A stretch of DNA of 64,000 bases from JALYXI01 sp963795835 (GCA_963795835.1 CAWCJC010000007.1:62001-126000); one strand, 5' to 3'. Shown: positions 1 through 8,340, counted from the stretch's first letter. Notes: generated by a model from the sequence alone, not told the origin. Numbers and translations are program-made.

Positions 1-210
1 CGGATACAGCCTCAAGCTGTCCTGCGCCAGGTCTCCCCACCAGGTGCGCTGGTCCATCTCCCCACCCGGAGCCAGCATGCCCGCACCGGACCAACTCGCC
101 TCCGTCCCAACGCGGCCCGCCTCCCACAGCGCGACATCGAGCCCGCTTTGCCGTAATCTCCAAGCAGCCGATAGCCCGATCAGCCCGCCTCCCACTATAA
201 TTGCGCGCAC
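1..210 (-). CDS. FAD-dependent oxidoreductase, DAO/glycine-oxidase (ThiO-like) family, N-terminal fragment
   Basis: The minus strand is open from a GTG at 210-208 to the window edge. The N-terminus carries a Rossmann FAD-binding motif (GGGLIGLSAAW) followed by a GTEASWSGAGMLAPGGE segment. Family knowledge: flavoproteins of the D-amino-acid oxidase class, notably ThiO-type glycine oxidases, have an ASWAAAGMLAP-like element at this point. Only about 70 residues are visible, so the catalytic C-terminal half is missing and substrate cannot be assigned. It is divergent from the zinc-ribbon gene that starts at 250, leaving about 40 bp for both promoters. The start is GTG because no in-frame ATG lies between the Rossmann motif and the divergent gene. 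Confidence 0.75.
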   Translation of the reverse strand, partial: MRAIIVGGGLIGLSAAWRLRQSGLDVALWEAGRVGTEASWSGAGMLAPGGEMDQRTWWGDLAQDSLRLYP

Positions 211-249
211 TATCCAACGGTACCGGAAGAAACGTGTACGATTATTAAC

Positions 250-603
250 ATGTCTGCCAGCTGTCCTAAATGCGGCAGCCGCTTCTTGAATCTAGCTCGT
301 TTCCGTTCGTATACCGAGCGCATCAACGCCTTGCTTGGCGAGCGGCCGTTACGCTGCAAAGATTGCAAGACGCGCTTCATTGGGGGGACTTTTGAATGGG
401 AGGACCTGCTGTTTGCCAAGTGTCCTTCGTGTTATCGGATGGATCTCAACATCTGGATGGCAGAACACCTGCGAGCGCGAGGCTGGATGGCCTTCAAGAT
501 TCTGCTCGGTGGAAGGCGATTTCGCTGTGAATATTGCCGAATCAACTTCGTAAGCATGCGCCGACGGAAAGAGAACTTCAGCTTTAACCGGTGGAATCGA
601 TGA
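250..603 (+). CDS. small double zinc-ribbon protein of unknown function
   Basis: 117 residues with four CxxC knuckles at C5/C8, C36/C39, C58/C61 and C93/C96, spaced as two successive four-cysteine zinc ribbons. The remainder is rich in Arg and aromatic residues, with no signal peptide or membrane segment, so a cytoplasmic, possibly nucleic-acid-binding role is an inference. I recognise no specific family. The stop overlaps the next ATG (ATGA at 600-603), so it is probably co-translated with the DUF4287/DUF5655 gene. No good ribosome-binding site precedes the start. Confidence 0.7.
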   Translation: MSASCPKCGSRFLNLARFRSYTERINALLGERPLRCKDCKTRFIGGTFEWEDLLFAKCPSCYRMDLNIWMAEHLRARGWMAFKILLGGRRFRCEYCRINFVSMRRRKENFSFNRWNR

Positions 604-1178
604 ACTCCGCAACGGAACTCTACCGCCGCTTCCTTTCCGAAGTTCCGCAACAGACGGGAAAAACCGCGGAACAGTGGAAAGCTTTGCTGCAGGCGGAAGC
701 CCTTCAACGTCACAGCGACCGTCTGAACTTTCTCCAGACCGAACACTCTCTGCCTTACCGGCTCGCGTATCTCCTGGCATCGCATGCCGATGAGACCCGT
801 CCCGATTACTCCGACCCGGCTGGATTAATTGAGGCCATGTATCGGAACCGCGAGAATCTCCGTCCGATTCACGATTCACTCACCGAGTTGACGATGCAGC
901 AGGGCGCGGATGTCACTACAAGCATCGGTAAAACGATGGTCACATTCCGGCGCAAGCACGTCTTCGCGCAAATCAAACCCGCCGGCAGGATGCGCATCGA
1001 TTTCGGCTTGGCCCTGCCGCGGATTGTCGATCCAAAGCGACTCATTTCTACAGGCGGCCTGGAAAAAGGGGATCGGATCTCCTATCGCATTCCGGTGTCT
1101 GCCGTCGATGAGATTGACCGCGAACTGGAAGAATGGCTGGATCGCGCCTATCGGGCTACGGCTGCCGGACCAGCTTAA
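600..1178 (+). CDS. DUF4287/DUF5655 domain protein
   Basis: 192 residues from the ATG at 600; a GTG at 591 is in frame, but the ATG makes the usual ATGA overlap with the upstream stop. The N-terminal half (KTAEQWKALL...LLASH) looks like a DUF4287 helical domain. The C-terminal half holds the DUF5655 signature: an LTELTMQQGADVTTSIGKT segment, then a basic FRRKHVFAQIKP strand and a GLALP strand. Family knowledge: these two domains often occur together in small bacterial proteins of unknown biochemical role. The 3' end overlaps the convergent propeller gene by about 23 bp. Confidence 0.75.
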   Translation: MNSATELYRRFLSEVPQQTGKTAEQWKALLQAEALQRHSDRLNFLQTEHSLPYRLAYLLASHADETRPDYSDPAGLIEAMYRNRENLRPIHDSLTELTMQQGADVTTSIGKTMVTFRRKHVFAQIKPAGRMRIDFGLALPRIVDPKRLISTGGLEKGDRISYRIPVSAVDEIDRELEEWLDRAYRATAAGPA

Positions 1179-2274
1179 GGATCATTCCCGTATCGGTGGC
1201 GGCCCAAACATTGTCTGCGTCAGGGGACGCCAGCATCACGCGATGCGCATCGGCCCGGTAATCCACAGGAATTTCGGTCCATTCTTTCAGATCGCTACTC
1301 CTCAGCACTTTGACCTTGGCGGGAACAGGGCTATTTCGGACGGTCCCGACAGCTTCTACCCCGCCCAGATAGCCGCCGCCATTGGATGTCAGCAGAACAT
1401 CGGTGATAAATCGATTTGCTTCGCGAAACACGCGCTCGCTCTTGCCCTGTGAACGGCGGCCGGCCAGAAAAACTTCCGAGGGGTAGGCAAAGTTGTCGTT
1501 GAACTCCAGAAGCGCCAGCGAATCCCCAGTGGAGCCCATGCTGATCCGGGTAACATGACCGAACAAAGATGCAGTGGATTCGGTCCAGGTCTTGCCTGCG
1601 TCCAAGGTCTGCAGAAAAGCAGTGGCGGTGGGCCATTGCGGCCTGTCGTGAGCTTTCTTCGGATCCATCCAGCTTGGTAAATCGCCCTTGCGAGGCGGAT
1701 TATTCCAGCCCGTTATAATGCCGTACTTGTTTTCAGCGAAGGTAATTACGTCATAGTTCGTGAAGTCGGGGTTTACCTTCGGAAGCGCGGCGGCCGCAAG
1801 CGGTGTCCATGTCTCGCCGCCGTTCACCGTCTCAAAGATTTGCTTCTGCGCCGCGACAGCCCATCCGTGGTCGCGGCTAATAAACCAGACGCGGATAATA
1901 TCCTGCGGAGTCTTGGGAATTTTGGTCCAACTGCGGCCCGATTCTTCCGTCTTCCATATGCTCTTTTCGCCGACCATCCATCCCGTGCCATCGTCCAGAA
2001 AAAAGATGGAACTCGCAAGTTCCTTTACCGGAACGAACGTCCAATGTTCCCCGGCGTCGCTGGTCAACAGCATCACAGGCTTCGGTTTGTCTCTTCCTTT
2101 TTGCGTGTAGCCGCTCGCGATGCCTCTTTTTGCGGAAGGAAACTGGAAATCGGTAAGCGTGAGCGACGTTGCCTCTTCGTCGAAGAAGTACTTCGTCACC
2201 ATTCGTTCCTTATAGGGAGGCGCGGCGGCGGTAAGAACGAAGGCCGCGCTTAGAAGAAGGAGGCGTGAACGCAT
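1156..2274 (-). CDS. secreted YCF48/BNR-repeat beta-propeller protein
   Basis: 372 residues with a cleavable signal peptide (RSRLLLLSAAFVLTAAA). Repeats of the form GWxxG...I..T.NGG..W appear at least four times (DAGEHWTFV, ESGRSWTKI, NGGETWTPL, DAGKTWTES), which is the BNR/YCF48 propeller pattern. Family knowledge: such exported propellers are common in Acidobacteriota and Bacteroidota; the name 'photosystem assembly factor-like' refers to the fold only. Its ATG abuts the TAA of the upstream GAF gene (TAAATG), so the two form an operon transcribed leftwards. Substrate or partner unknown. Confidence 0.75.
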   Translation of the reverse strand: MRSRLLLLSAAFVLTAAAPPYKERMVTKYFFDEEATSLTLTDFQFPSAKRGIASGYTQKGRDKPKPVMLLTSDAGEHWTFVPVKELASSIFFLDDGTGWMVGEKSIWKTEESGRSWTKIPKTPQDIIRVWFISRDHGWAVAAQKQIFETVNGGETWTPLAAAALPKVNPDFTNYDVITFAENKYGIITGWNNPPRKGDLPSWMDPKKAHDRPQWPTATAFLQTLDAGKTWTESTASLFGHVTRISMGSTGDSLALLEFNDNFAYPSEVFLAGRRSQGKSERVFREANRFITDVLLTSNGGGYLGGVEAVGTVRNSPVPAKVKVLRSSDLKEWTEIPVDYRADAHRVMLASPDADNVWAATDTGMILKLVRQP

Positions 2275-2865
2275 TTAAATTACAGGCCGAACCGGGACCG
2301 AAGCCATGATCAGATCGACATGCCGGCCCGCCGGAGCTGACGAGATGCGAGCCAATTCCAAGACGCAACCAACCTGCTCGCCCAAGGTTGTAAGCACTTC
2401 CATTTCGTCGCCGGTATGCTGGTGCGGCGCGCGGTGTTGCACGTTGATGACGCCAACCACCTTGTTGCGAGCGATCACAGGCGCGGAAAGGAAAGCTTCG
2501 TAAGTATCTTCCCGCAGCTCTCCAAAGTACTTAAAGCGGGCATCCTTATAGGCTTCGCGCGGAATGGAAACCATGCGCCGTTCGCGTGCTACCCAGCCAG
2601 TGAGACCTTCGCTCATTTTCAGGCGTACTTTCCCGATGGTGGAGGGGTGTGGCGTATCGGTCGCGCAGAGCACCAGTTCGCCCTCGTCAATCAGATACAT
2701 CAGGCAGGAATCGCACTCCATGAACTCCACCACCAGCCCAACTACACCCTGCAAAACCTCCTGCAGGCTCATGTCCCGGACCATGAAGCGGCTCACTTTT
2801 TGAAACAGCCTGAGCTGGTCTTCAGTACGTTGGAGGCGCAACTCCAGATCTTTCGTCTTCGCCAC
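2275..2865 (-). CDS. GAF domain protein
   Basis: 196 residues. A short N-terminal coiled coil (LELRLQRTEDQLRLFQKVS) is followed by one GAF domain at about residues 25-165 (SLQEVLQGVVGLVVEFM, SEGLTGWVA, SAPVIARNKVVGVINVQH). There is no kinase, cyclase or DNA-binding output domain, so it is probably a stand-alone sensory or adaptor subunit; the ligand is unknown. It is the first gene of a two-gene leftward unit with the propeller gene and is divergent from the JAMM peptidase gene, only 30 bp away. Confidence 0.8.
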   Translation of the reverse strand: MAKTKDLELRLQRTEDQLRLFQKVSRFMVRDMSLQEVLQGVVGLVVEFMECDSCLMYLIDEGELVLCATDTPHPSTIGKVRLKMSEGLTGWVARERRMVSIPREAYKDARFKYFGELREDTYEAFLSAPVIARNKVVGVINVQHRAPHQHTGDEMEVLTTLGEQVGCVLELARISSAPAGRHVDLIMASVPVRPVI

Positions 2866-2895
2866 GCTTCATTATTGCCCTAAAATCAGAAAGAC

Positions 2896-3654
2896 ATGGA
2901 AAACACGGCCTCCGTTTGGGAGGACCCGCACTGCCCATTCCGGGTGGAATGGGATCCCGGCAAACTGAACCAGATGCGGAAGGCCGTGGTGGATGCATTT
3001 TACGCATTGCCACGCGGAGGGATTGAGATTGGCGGCTTGTTACTGGGCCGCTTTGAGGGAAAGGTAATTCACATCGAGAACTTCGCGCCGATGGAATGTG
3101 AGCACCTTACTGGTCCTTCGTTCGTTCTCTCGCCCAAAGATCAGGCCGCCCTGGAACGGCAACTCGCAAGTCTGGACGGTCAGGTAGTGGGATGGTTCCA
3201 TTCGCATACGCGGAGCGACCTTCATTTCTCTCCGCTTGACGTGGAAATCCACAACCGTTTCTTCCCAAAGGCTGCGCACATCGCCATGGTGGTTCGTCCT
3301 GTAAACAGCCAAGCGCCGAAAGCGAATTATTTTTTCCGTGGACCGAGGGCCGAGATCATCAGCGGAAAAAACCCGTTTGTGGTGGAACCGACGAAGGGCA
3401 AGCTCGCTCCGGAGGAGGATCCCATTGAAAATAGCATCACCGGAGTTTCCGACGAAACTTTGGAAACTCCTGCGCCAGTTCCCGGGCCGAATCCCGCCGC
3501 GGTTCCTGTACAGAGGGAGCTGGTGCCGCCAGTCTTTTTGCAGGAGCCTGGGCCAGTGAAGCCGCGTGACTTTCTCTGGCTGGCATTAGGGTTCATAGTG
3601 TTTGTGCTGGGGGCAGCTGCTTACTTTACTCGTGCGTCATGGATACCTAGGTAA
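2896..3654 (+). CDS. membrane-anchored JAMM/MPN (Mov34/JAB) metallopeptidase-like protein
   Basis: 252 residues. The JAMM zinc site is complete: E44 in GGIEIGGLL, H102 and H104 in WFHSHTRSD, S112 and D115 in FSPLD (HxH-x7-SxxD). Family knowledge: JAMM proteins are zinc isopeptidases or peptidases, and bacterial members process C-termini of ubiquitin-like/sulfur-carrier proteins or act in other roles. After the catalytic domain comes a Pro-rich linker (about 180-220) and one C-terminal transmembrane helix (DFLWLALGFIVFVLGAAAYF), so it is tail-anchored with the catalytic domain probably cytoplasmic. A TAAAAT element at 2881-2886 lies so close to the ATG that a nearly leaderless transcript is possible. 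The stop overlaps the thrC start (TAATG). Confidence 0.85.
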   Translation: MENTASVWEDPHCPFRVEWDPGKLNQMRKAVVDAFYALPRGGIEIGGLLLGRFEGKVIHIENFAPMECEHLTGPSFVLSPKDQAALERQLASLDGQVVGWFHSHTRSDLHFSPLDVEIHNRFFPKAAHIAMVVRPVNSQAPKANYFFRGPRAEIISGKNPFVVEPTKGKLAPEEDPIENSITGVSDETLETPAPVPGPNPAAVPVQRELVPPVFLQEPGPVKPRDFLWLALGFIVFVLGAAAYFTRASWIPR

Positions 3655-4952
3655 TGTCCGCGAAATTGATTTGTTTCGAACGGGGCTGCCGTGAGCAATT
3701 CCCCACGGACACGCTGATTTATAACTGTCCGCGGTGCGGCGGGTTGCTCGAAGTGCAATACAGTGAGCAGCCACAGGTAGCGCTGAAACGGACATGGCGG
3801 GAACGGCGGATGAGCAATCATACGCTCGATCAGAGTGGGGTCTGGCGTTATCGGGAGGCCATTCCCTTTTTGGACGATCTGAAACACGCAGTCACTTTGC
3901 GTGAGGGTTGTACGCCGCTGCTTCCGGCTCCGAAAGCGGCGCAATATGGCGGCCTGGACACGCTAGTGTTTAAGCATCAAGGCTTCAATCCCACGGCTTC
4001 GTTCAAAGATAACGGTATGACGTGCGGCGTCGCCCAGGCTCTTCGGTTGGGGCGGAAGCGCGTGGCGTGCGTTTCGACGGGCAATACGTCAGCGTCCATG
4101 GCGGCGTACGCGGCAGCCGCGGGTCTGGATCCCCTGATCTTCATTCCGAATGGGAACATCTCTTATGGCAAGCTGGCGCAAGCGCTGGAGTATGGCGCGA
4201 AGACGTTTCAGGTGGAAGCAAACTTCGACCAGATTCTAGCGTTGGTGAGGACGCTGGCGGAGAAGCTGGGCATCTATCTGTTGAACTCAATTAACCCGTT
4301 CCGGATAGAAGGGCAGAAAACGATTTCTATCGAAATGATGGACCAGCGCGACTGGACTCCGCCCGATTGGATCGTCCTGCCTGGCGGTAATCTGGGCAAC
4401 ATCTCAGCCTTCGGAAAGGGCGTGCGCGAGATGTTTCAGGCAGGCTTCATCGCGAAAATGCCCCGGCTGGCGGTAGTGCAGGCGGAGGGTTCGTCCCCGT
4501 TTTACGAGTACATGCAACACAAGGGCGAGTTCCATGCGACGCTGCATCCGGAGACGCTGGCGACGGCTATCAAGATTGGGGATCCGGTAAGCTGGCCGAA
4601 GGCGCGCTTCGAACTGGAGGAGACGGACGGGGTGGTTGAGCGCGTAACGGAGCAGGAAATCGCGGATGCCAAGGCTATGATCGGGCTCTGCGGGATTGGG
4701 TGCGAGCCTGCTTCAGCCGCGACACTGGCCGGGATTCGTAAGCTGACGGCTTCTGGCGTCATCAAAGCGCAGGACGATGTGGTGGCGGTGCTGACGGGGC
4801 ATGTCTTGAAGGACTCCGACTACATTTACCGGTATCACACGGGGACGCTGGAGGCTCCGGGCGGGCATGCCATCAACCCGAGGTTTGGAAATAAGCCGAT
4901 CGTTGTGGCGAAAGACCCGGACGAAATTGCGCGTTTGATAGGAGCTTTGTAA
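3654..4952 (+). CDS. thrC: threonine synthase
   Basis: 432 residues, PLP-dependent fold-type II enzyme converting O-phosphohomoserine to threonine. An N-terminal zinc ribbon (C7, C12, C25, C28) precedes the catalytic domain, as in archaeal/plant-like ThrC. The PLP lysine is K118 in NPTASFKDNG, and the phosphate-binding loop is VLPGGNLGNISAFGKG. C-terminal segments (EPASAATLAG, VVAVLTGHVLKDSD) match the ThrC end. Translation is coupled to the JAMM gene by a one-base overlap. No other threonine genes lie nearby and no attenuator was seen. Confidence 0.93.
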   Translation: MSAKLICFERGCREQFPTDTLIYNCPRCGGLLEVQYSEQPQVALKRTWRERRMSNHTLDQSGVWRYREAIPFLDDLKHAVTLREGCTPLLPAPKAAQYGGLDTLVFKHQGFNPTASFKDNGMTCGVAQALRLGRKRVACVSTGNTSASMAAYAAAAGLDPLIFIPNGNISYGKLAQALEYGAKTFQVEANFDQILALVRTLAEKLGIYLLNSINPFRIEGQKTISIEMMDQRDWTPPDWIVLPGGNLGNISAFGKGVREMFQAGFIAKMPRLAVVQAEGSSPFYEYMQHKGEFHATLHPETLATAIKIGDPVSWPKARFELEETDGVVERVTEQEIADAKAMIGLCGIGCEPASAATLAGIRKLTASGVIKAQDDVVAVLTGHVLKDSDYIYRYHTGTLEAPGGHAINPRFGNKPIVVAKDPDEIARLIGAL

Positions 4953-5018
4953 CGTACCGGCGCAGGGTGAGGAGTCTAGCAACTTGAGTGCTTTGCGCGT
5001 TGTAGAATTAGCCGACGA

Positions 5019-5942
5019 ATGCCTCGAAAAGCTCAGCCCCCAATTAGCCCGAGTGTTGAATCGTCCGATGCCCCTGTCGAATCTGTCGTAGGGAAAGCTC
5101 CGCGCGTTCGGAGAACCAGGAAGCAGCCGGCTGCGGCAAAACCGCCAAAATCCAAGCACGATCTCGAGGCCGATCTGCTCGCGGCGATTGCGCAAGCAAT
5201 GCCGGGCTCGGACCCTGAATTCGAGAAGATAAGAAGCAGCCACGCCGCCGGCGCGGATCTTGGAACGCTGCTGTTTCGTGATGATTTTGCGCACGCCCTC
5301 ACGGTCTGGCTCAAAAACATGAAGTTCCAGATTGGTCTCGATCCGAAAGACTTTCATGCGGCAAAAGAAGTGAAGTGGGCGAAGCATCTGGTTTCGCTGG
5401 GCGCTCAGCTACTCGGATCCGGAATGCCAATGTTCGTATCCGGAGGCGCAAGTTCGGCGGAAACGTTTCCGGTACTAATACCGTTCCTGCCGCTTGCGGA
5501 CTTGGTCGCTTTCCAGGTGAAAGTCGGAACGCCCATTTTGCTACCCATCATCTTCGCCGACGGCCTGCAGCCGGAGATACTGCGGCAGCGCTTCCAAAAG
5601 TTCATGGAGTTGGGAAAACCACTACCGCAATTCGGACTGAAGCTGAATGGGAGTTCGACTTCTCCCGCCGCTCTCTATCCTCTGCTGGTGTTCTTCAACG
5701 AAGCGAATTACCGAACCGCGATCGAACAACTTCTGCCGGGCGCTCATCTCCAGAAAATTTGGGACTATCTCAACCTGTTTGTGGGATTCGTCAACGTGCC
5801 CGGCAAACAGGTTACCTGGCCGGAGATGCACGGATTGCTGGCCGATGTGGGTTCGTGGCTGATGAAGACGTTAGGCCAGAAGCGCTATCCGTTCGAGACT
5901 GCGGATTTGCTCAATGTGATGCAGATCATGGATCTGAAGTAG
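5019..5942 (+). CDS. hypothetical protein with basic Pro/Ala-rich N-terminus
   Basis: 307 residues. The first ~50 are low-complexity and basic (RRTRKQPAAAKPPKSK), likely disordered; the remainder is a compact, mostly helical domain with hydrophobic stretches (SAETFPVLIPFLPLADLVAF, AALYPLLVFFNEANYRTAIEQLL) but no convincing membrane helix or signal peptide. I do not recognise the family. It stands alone 66 bp after thrC. The frame stays open after the TAG stop for about 97 more codons (see the next entry). Confidence 0.6.
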   Translation: MPRKAQPPISPSVESSDAPVESVVGKAPRVRRTRKQPAAAKPPKSKHDLEADLLAAIAQAMPGSDPEFEKIRSSHAAGADLGTLLFRDDFAHALTVWLKNMKFQIGLDPKDFHAAKEVKWAKHLVSLGAQLLGSGMPMFVSGGASSAETFPVLIPFLPLADLVAFQVKVGTPILLPIIFADGLQPEILRQRFQKFMELGKPLPQFGLKLNGSSTSPAALYPLLVFFNEANYRTAIEQLLPGAHLQKIWDYLNLFVGFVNVPGKQVTWPEMHGLLADVGSWLMKTLGQKRYPFETADLLNVMQIMDLK

Positions 5943-6213
5943 CCGTTTCTCTGTCGGGAGGCGGCGCGAGCCTTCGGCCGGCTCATCGAGTGGCGTTTCG
6001 CCGATTCGAGAGACGAGTATCAGAAGGTCGCCACCCGGTATCCGGAGATGATTTTGCCGAGACCTCAAATTGAATGGCTGAATATGTTTACCGGCCACCC
6101 CCAGACGGCTCTGTCTCGGAGAGGCGCGTTCCTTTGCCCTGTATTCATTCGTCCACCCGCTCTGATGTACGATCAAGCTAACGGTCCGCGTTTGGGGGAA
6201 CTAAAAGAAAAAC
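5943..6213 (+). other. intergenic stretch holding an open, protein-like extension of the upstream frame
   Basis: No start-bearing gene is convincing here. The frame of the 5019-5942 gene is open again directly after its TAG and reads a protein-like segment (RDEYQKVATRYPEM, then PRPQIEWLNMF) before merging into the next gene. It may be the residue of a longer protein, a relic of another gene, or chance in GC-rich DNA. Confidence 0.3.
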
Positions 6214-7452
6214 ATGTCGAGATCACAATTTAGAGCGGGATGGATTCTGCTGCTTGCGCCCATAACTAGCTGGGCCCAGGTGAACGTCGGCGAACAGAAA
6301 GCCGAAGCTGGCCTGCCGTTCACTATGACCACGGTGTCGAATTTTCGGTTGCCTTGGAGGTTAGCCTTCCTGCCGGATGGTCGCATGTTGGTCACCGAGA
6401 AACCCGGGCCGATTTGGCTGGTAACCCTTAAAGGCGATCAGACCGCCGAGAAAATTGAAGTGGGCAATACGCCGCCCGTTTATTTCAGGGGCCAGAGTGG
6501 CATGCATGGCGTGTTCCTCTCGCCGAATTACTCGAAAGACCACAGTATTTACCTTACCTATTCCGAACCGGGTGACTACGGCGGGGGCCTTGCCCTTGCG
6601 CGCGCCAAGCTGAACGCTACTGCTACTACGGCGAAGCTCGAAAATTTCGAGGTGCTGTGGAGCCAGATGCCCAAGGGGAAAGGCGGGCAGGAAGGTGCGC
6701 AGGTGGCATTCTCACCCGATGGCAAGTACCTGTTTCTAGCCGTCGGCGACCGGCAGCGGATGACTCCTGCCCAGGATCCAGACCAGCCTGAAGGCAAGAT
6801 TCTGCGCTTGACACTGGATGGCAAACCGGCACCCGGCAATCCAAACTTCGGCAAGAGCGGCGCAAGCACGATTCCTCTAATCGATCCTCCTCGCGACACC
6901 GAAGCGGCAAAAACCGCTAAGGTCATCAGCACTTACACGTTTCCTAGACCCAACTTAACGCCCGCCGAAACCTGGGCCAGCGGCGTCCGAACACCTTATG
7001 GATTGGCGTTTTCGCCGGCAGGTGAACTCTGGGAAGTGGAGCATGGCCCGCTCGGCGGTGATGAGTTGAACCTGATTGAACGCGGCAAGAATTACGGCTG
7101 GCCGTTAGTCTCTTACGGCGACAACTACAACCACGTTCCCATTCCCAAGCCAGACACCCGGCCTGACTTGGCGAAGCCGGTGCTTTATTGGTTGCCCGTA
7201 ATTGCACCGGGCAATCTGATGTTTTATCGCGGCAAGCAGACATTCCCGCAGTGGGATGGCAGTGGGTTCGTGAGCGGATTGGGGAGCAGAACGCTCATCC
7301 GCATGCTCTTCGATGGGCACGGCGGGGCGAAAACTGCCGAACGCTGGGAGGTGGGGCATCGTGTTCGAGACGTGGAAGAAGGTCCGGACGGCTCGCTGTG
7401 GATGCTCGAAGACGCCAGCCCCGGCGCGCTGATCCACGTGACACCGAAGTAA
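6214..7452 (+). CDS. PQQ-dependent aldose sugar dehydrogenase-like protein (glucose/sorbosone dehydrogenase family)
   Basis: 412 residues with a signal peptide (FRAGWILLLAPITSWAQ), so periplasmic. The six-bladed propeller of the GSDH family is recognisable: WRLAFLPDGRMLVTEKPGPIW, GMHGVFLSPNY, EGKILRLTLDGKPAPGNP, SGVRTPYGLAFSPAGELWEVEHGPLGGDELN and GKNYGWPLVSYG. Family knowledge: members (soluble glucose dehydrogenase, YliI/Asd) oxidise aldoses with PQQ and Ca2+. No PQQ biosynthesis genes are in the window, so cofactor supply is unverified. Its last codons overlap an operator-like dyad of the following promoter. Confidence 0.85.
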   Translation: MSRSQFRAGWILLLAPITSWAQVNVGEQKAEAGLPFTMTTVSNFRLPWRLAFLPDGRMLVTEKPGPIWLVTLKGDQTAEKIEVGNTPPVYFRGQSGMHGVFLSPNYSKDHSIYLTYSEPGDYGGGLALARAKLNATATTAKLENFEVLWSQMPKGKGGQEGAQVAFSPDGKYLFLAVGDRQRMTPAQDPDQPEGKILRLTLDGKPAPGNPNFGKSGASTIPLIDPPRDTEAAKTAKVISTYTFPRPNLTPAETWASGVRTPYGLAFSPAGELWEVEHGPLGGDELNLIERGKNYGWPLVSYGDNYNHVPIPKPDTRPDLAKPVLYWLPVIAPGNLMFYRGKQTFPQWDGSGFVSGLGSRTLIRMLFDGHGGAKTAERWEVGHRVRDVEEGPDGSLWMLEDASPGALIHVTPK

Positions 7453-7511
7453 AAAATATTTGACATAGACCGACGCTGCCGCTACACTCCGGAATGTCAA
7501 ACATTTTTGAC
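7449..7511. repeat. paired 16-bp operator-like dyads flanking a promoter
   Basis: Two related 16-bp dyads lie 47 bp apart: GTAAAAAATATTTGAC at 7449-7464 and GTCAAACATTTTTGAC at 7496-7511 (13 of 16 identical as direct repeats). The second is a perfect GTCAAA-N4-TTTGAC palindrome. The first overlaps the -35 element, the second lies just at or after the predicted +1. This is the geometry of repressor sites; the XRE protein encoded at 7953-8168 is the natural candidate binder (inference). Confidence 0.6.
7460..7488 (+). promoter_or_regulatory. sigma70-type promoter of the membrane protein/XRE pair
   Basis: A perfect -35 TTGACA (7460-7465), a 17-bp spacer and a -10 TACACT (7483-7488, 4 of 6 matches) predict transcription from about 7495. 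The ATG is at 7525 with GGAG just upstream. The promoter is embedded between the two dyads described separately. Confidence 0.6.
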
Positions 7512-7524
7512 TTCACGGAGCGGT

Positions 7525-7953
7525 ATGTTTTCAGGCATTTCTTACCGGGAAAAGAGTCTCTATGCTTCGCTTTTCGCGGAGCTGATTGTGTACGGCCCGT
7601 ACTTCTTTGCGCACCGGCAAAATTCCTTCAATGCGGTGGCGGGCATGATTACCGCAATCATCGTGGTGCAGATCATTCTTCAAGGGGTGATCGCCGCCGT
7701 GACTCGAAACCGCCTAGTGGATGAGCGCGACCGTTTGATCGAACTGCGTGGGTACCGGGCCGGGTATCTCGCCCTGGTCTCGCTGATGGTCCTCGGCCTC
7801 GGTATGCTTTGGTTTCACGTAACCATGGGCCATCTTCGGTTGGACAACCGGGTGGCGGGGCTTCATTTTCTCAGCGTCTTCTTCGGAATGTTGGCGCTTT
7901 CCGACATGACGAAAACGGTGACCCAAATCGTGGCTTACCGAAAGGCGCTCTGA
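7525..7953 (+). CDS. small integral membrane protein (DUF2178-like)
   Basis: 142 residues from the ATG at 7525, chosen over an in-frame TTG at 7507 because GGAG sits at 7517-7520 and the upstream alternative would lie inside the operator. Four hydrophobic segments are visible (SLYASLFAELIVYGPYFF, AGMITAIIVVQIILQGVIAAV, GYLALVSLMVLGLGMLWF, AGLHFLSVFFGMLAL), with a charged VDERDRLIELRGYR loop between helices 2 and 3. Family knowledge: DUF2178-type proteins are often paired with a small XRE regulator, as here (TGATG overlap with the next gene). Function unknown. Confidence 0.75.
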   Translation: MFSGISYREKSLYASLFAELIVYGPYFFAHRQNSFNAVAGMITAIIVVQIILQGVIAAVTRNRLVDERDRLIELRGYRAGYLALVSLMVLGLGMLWFHVTMGHLRLDNRVAGLHFLSVFFGMLALSDMTKTVTQIVAYRKAL

Positions 7954-8168
7954 TGCCTGTTATCAAGAATCAGATCCGGGACCTGCGGGCGGTCCGGGAG
8001 ATGACCCAGCAGGAACTGGCGGACAGAGTGGGTGTGACACGGCAGACCGTGATCGCGATCGAACAGGACAAGTATTCGCCTTCGCTCGAGACCGCGTTCA
8101 AAGTAGCGCTGGCGCTGGGCGTGACGCTCGAGCAATGTTTCCAGTACGATTCCCGCGGCAAGCGCTAG
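7953..8168 (+). CDS. XRE-family helix-turn-helix transcriptional regulator
   Basis: 71 residues, almost only a Cro/C1-type HTH: IRDLRAVREMTQQELADRVGVTRQTVIAIEQDKYSPSLETAFKVAL in pieces, ending LEQCFQYDSRGKR. This matches small YozG-like regulators. The ATG at 7953 overlaps the stop of the membrane-protein gene; a longer in-frame reading upstream is a shadow of that gene. It probably controls its own operon through the GTCAAA-N4-TTTGAC dyads at 7449-7511. Confidence 0.88.
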   Translation: MPVIKNQIRDLRAVREMTQQELADRVGVTRQTVIAIEQDKYSPSLETAFKVALALGVTLEQCFQYDSRGKR

Positions 8169-8340
8169 GGTCGGCTGCCCCGAAGAGATTGTAGTTTTCC
8201 TCACGATCGCTTCACGTGTCTCCGTCGCCGATGCGGGATTTTCGTCACGTTTCCCGGAATCATTTCACAACGAGATCAGAACACGGCAGTGACGGCGCGC
8301 AAGTGCTCCAGAACGGCCGCAATCGACAAGGAGCCCTTCC

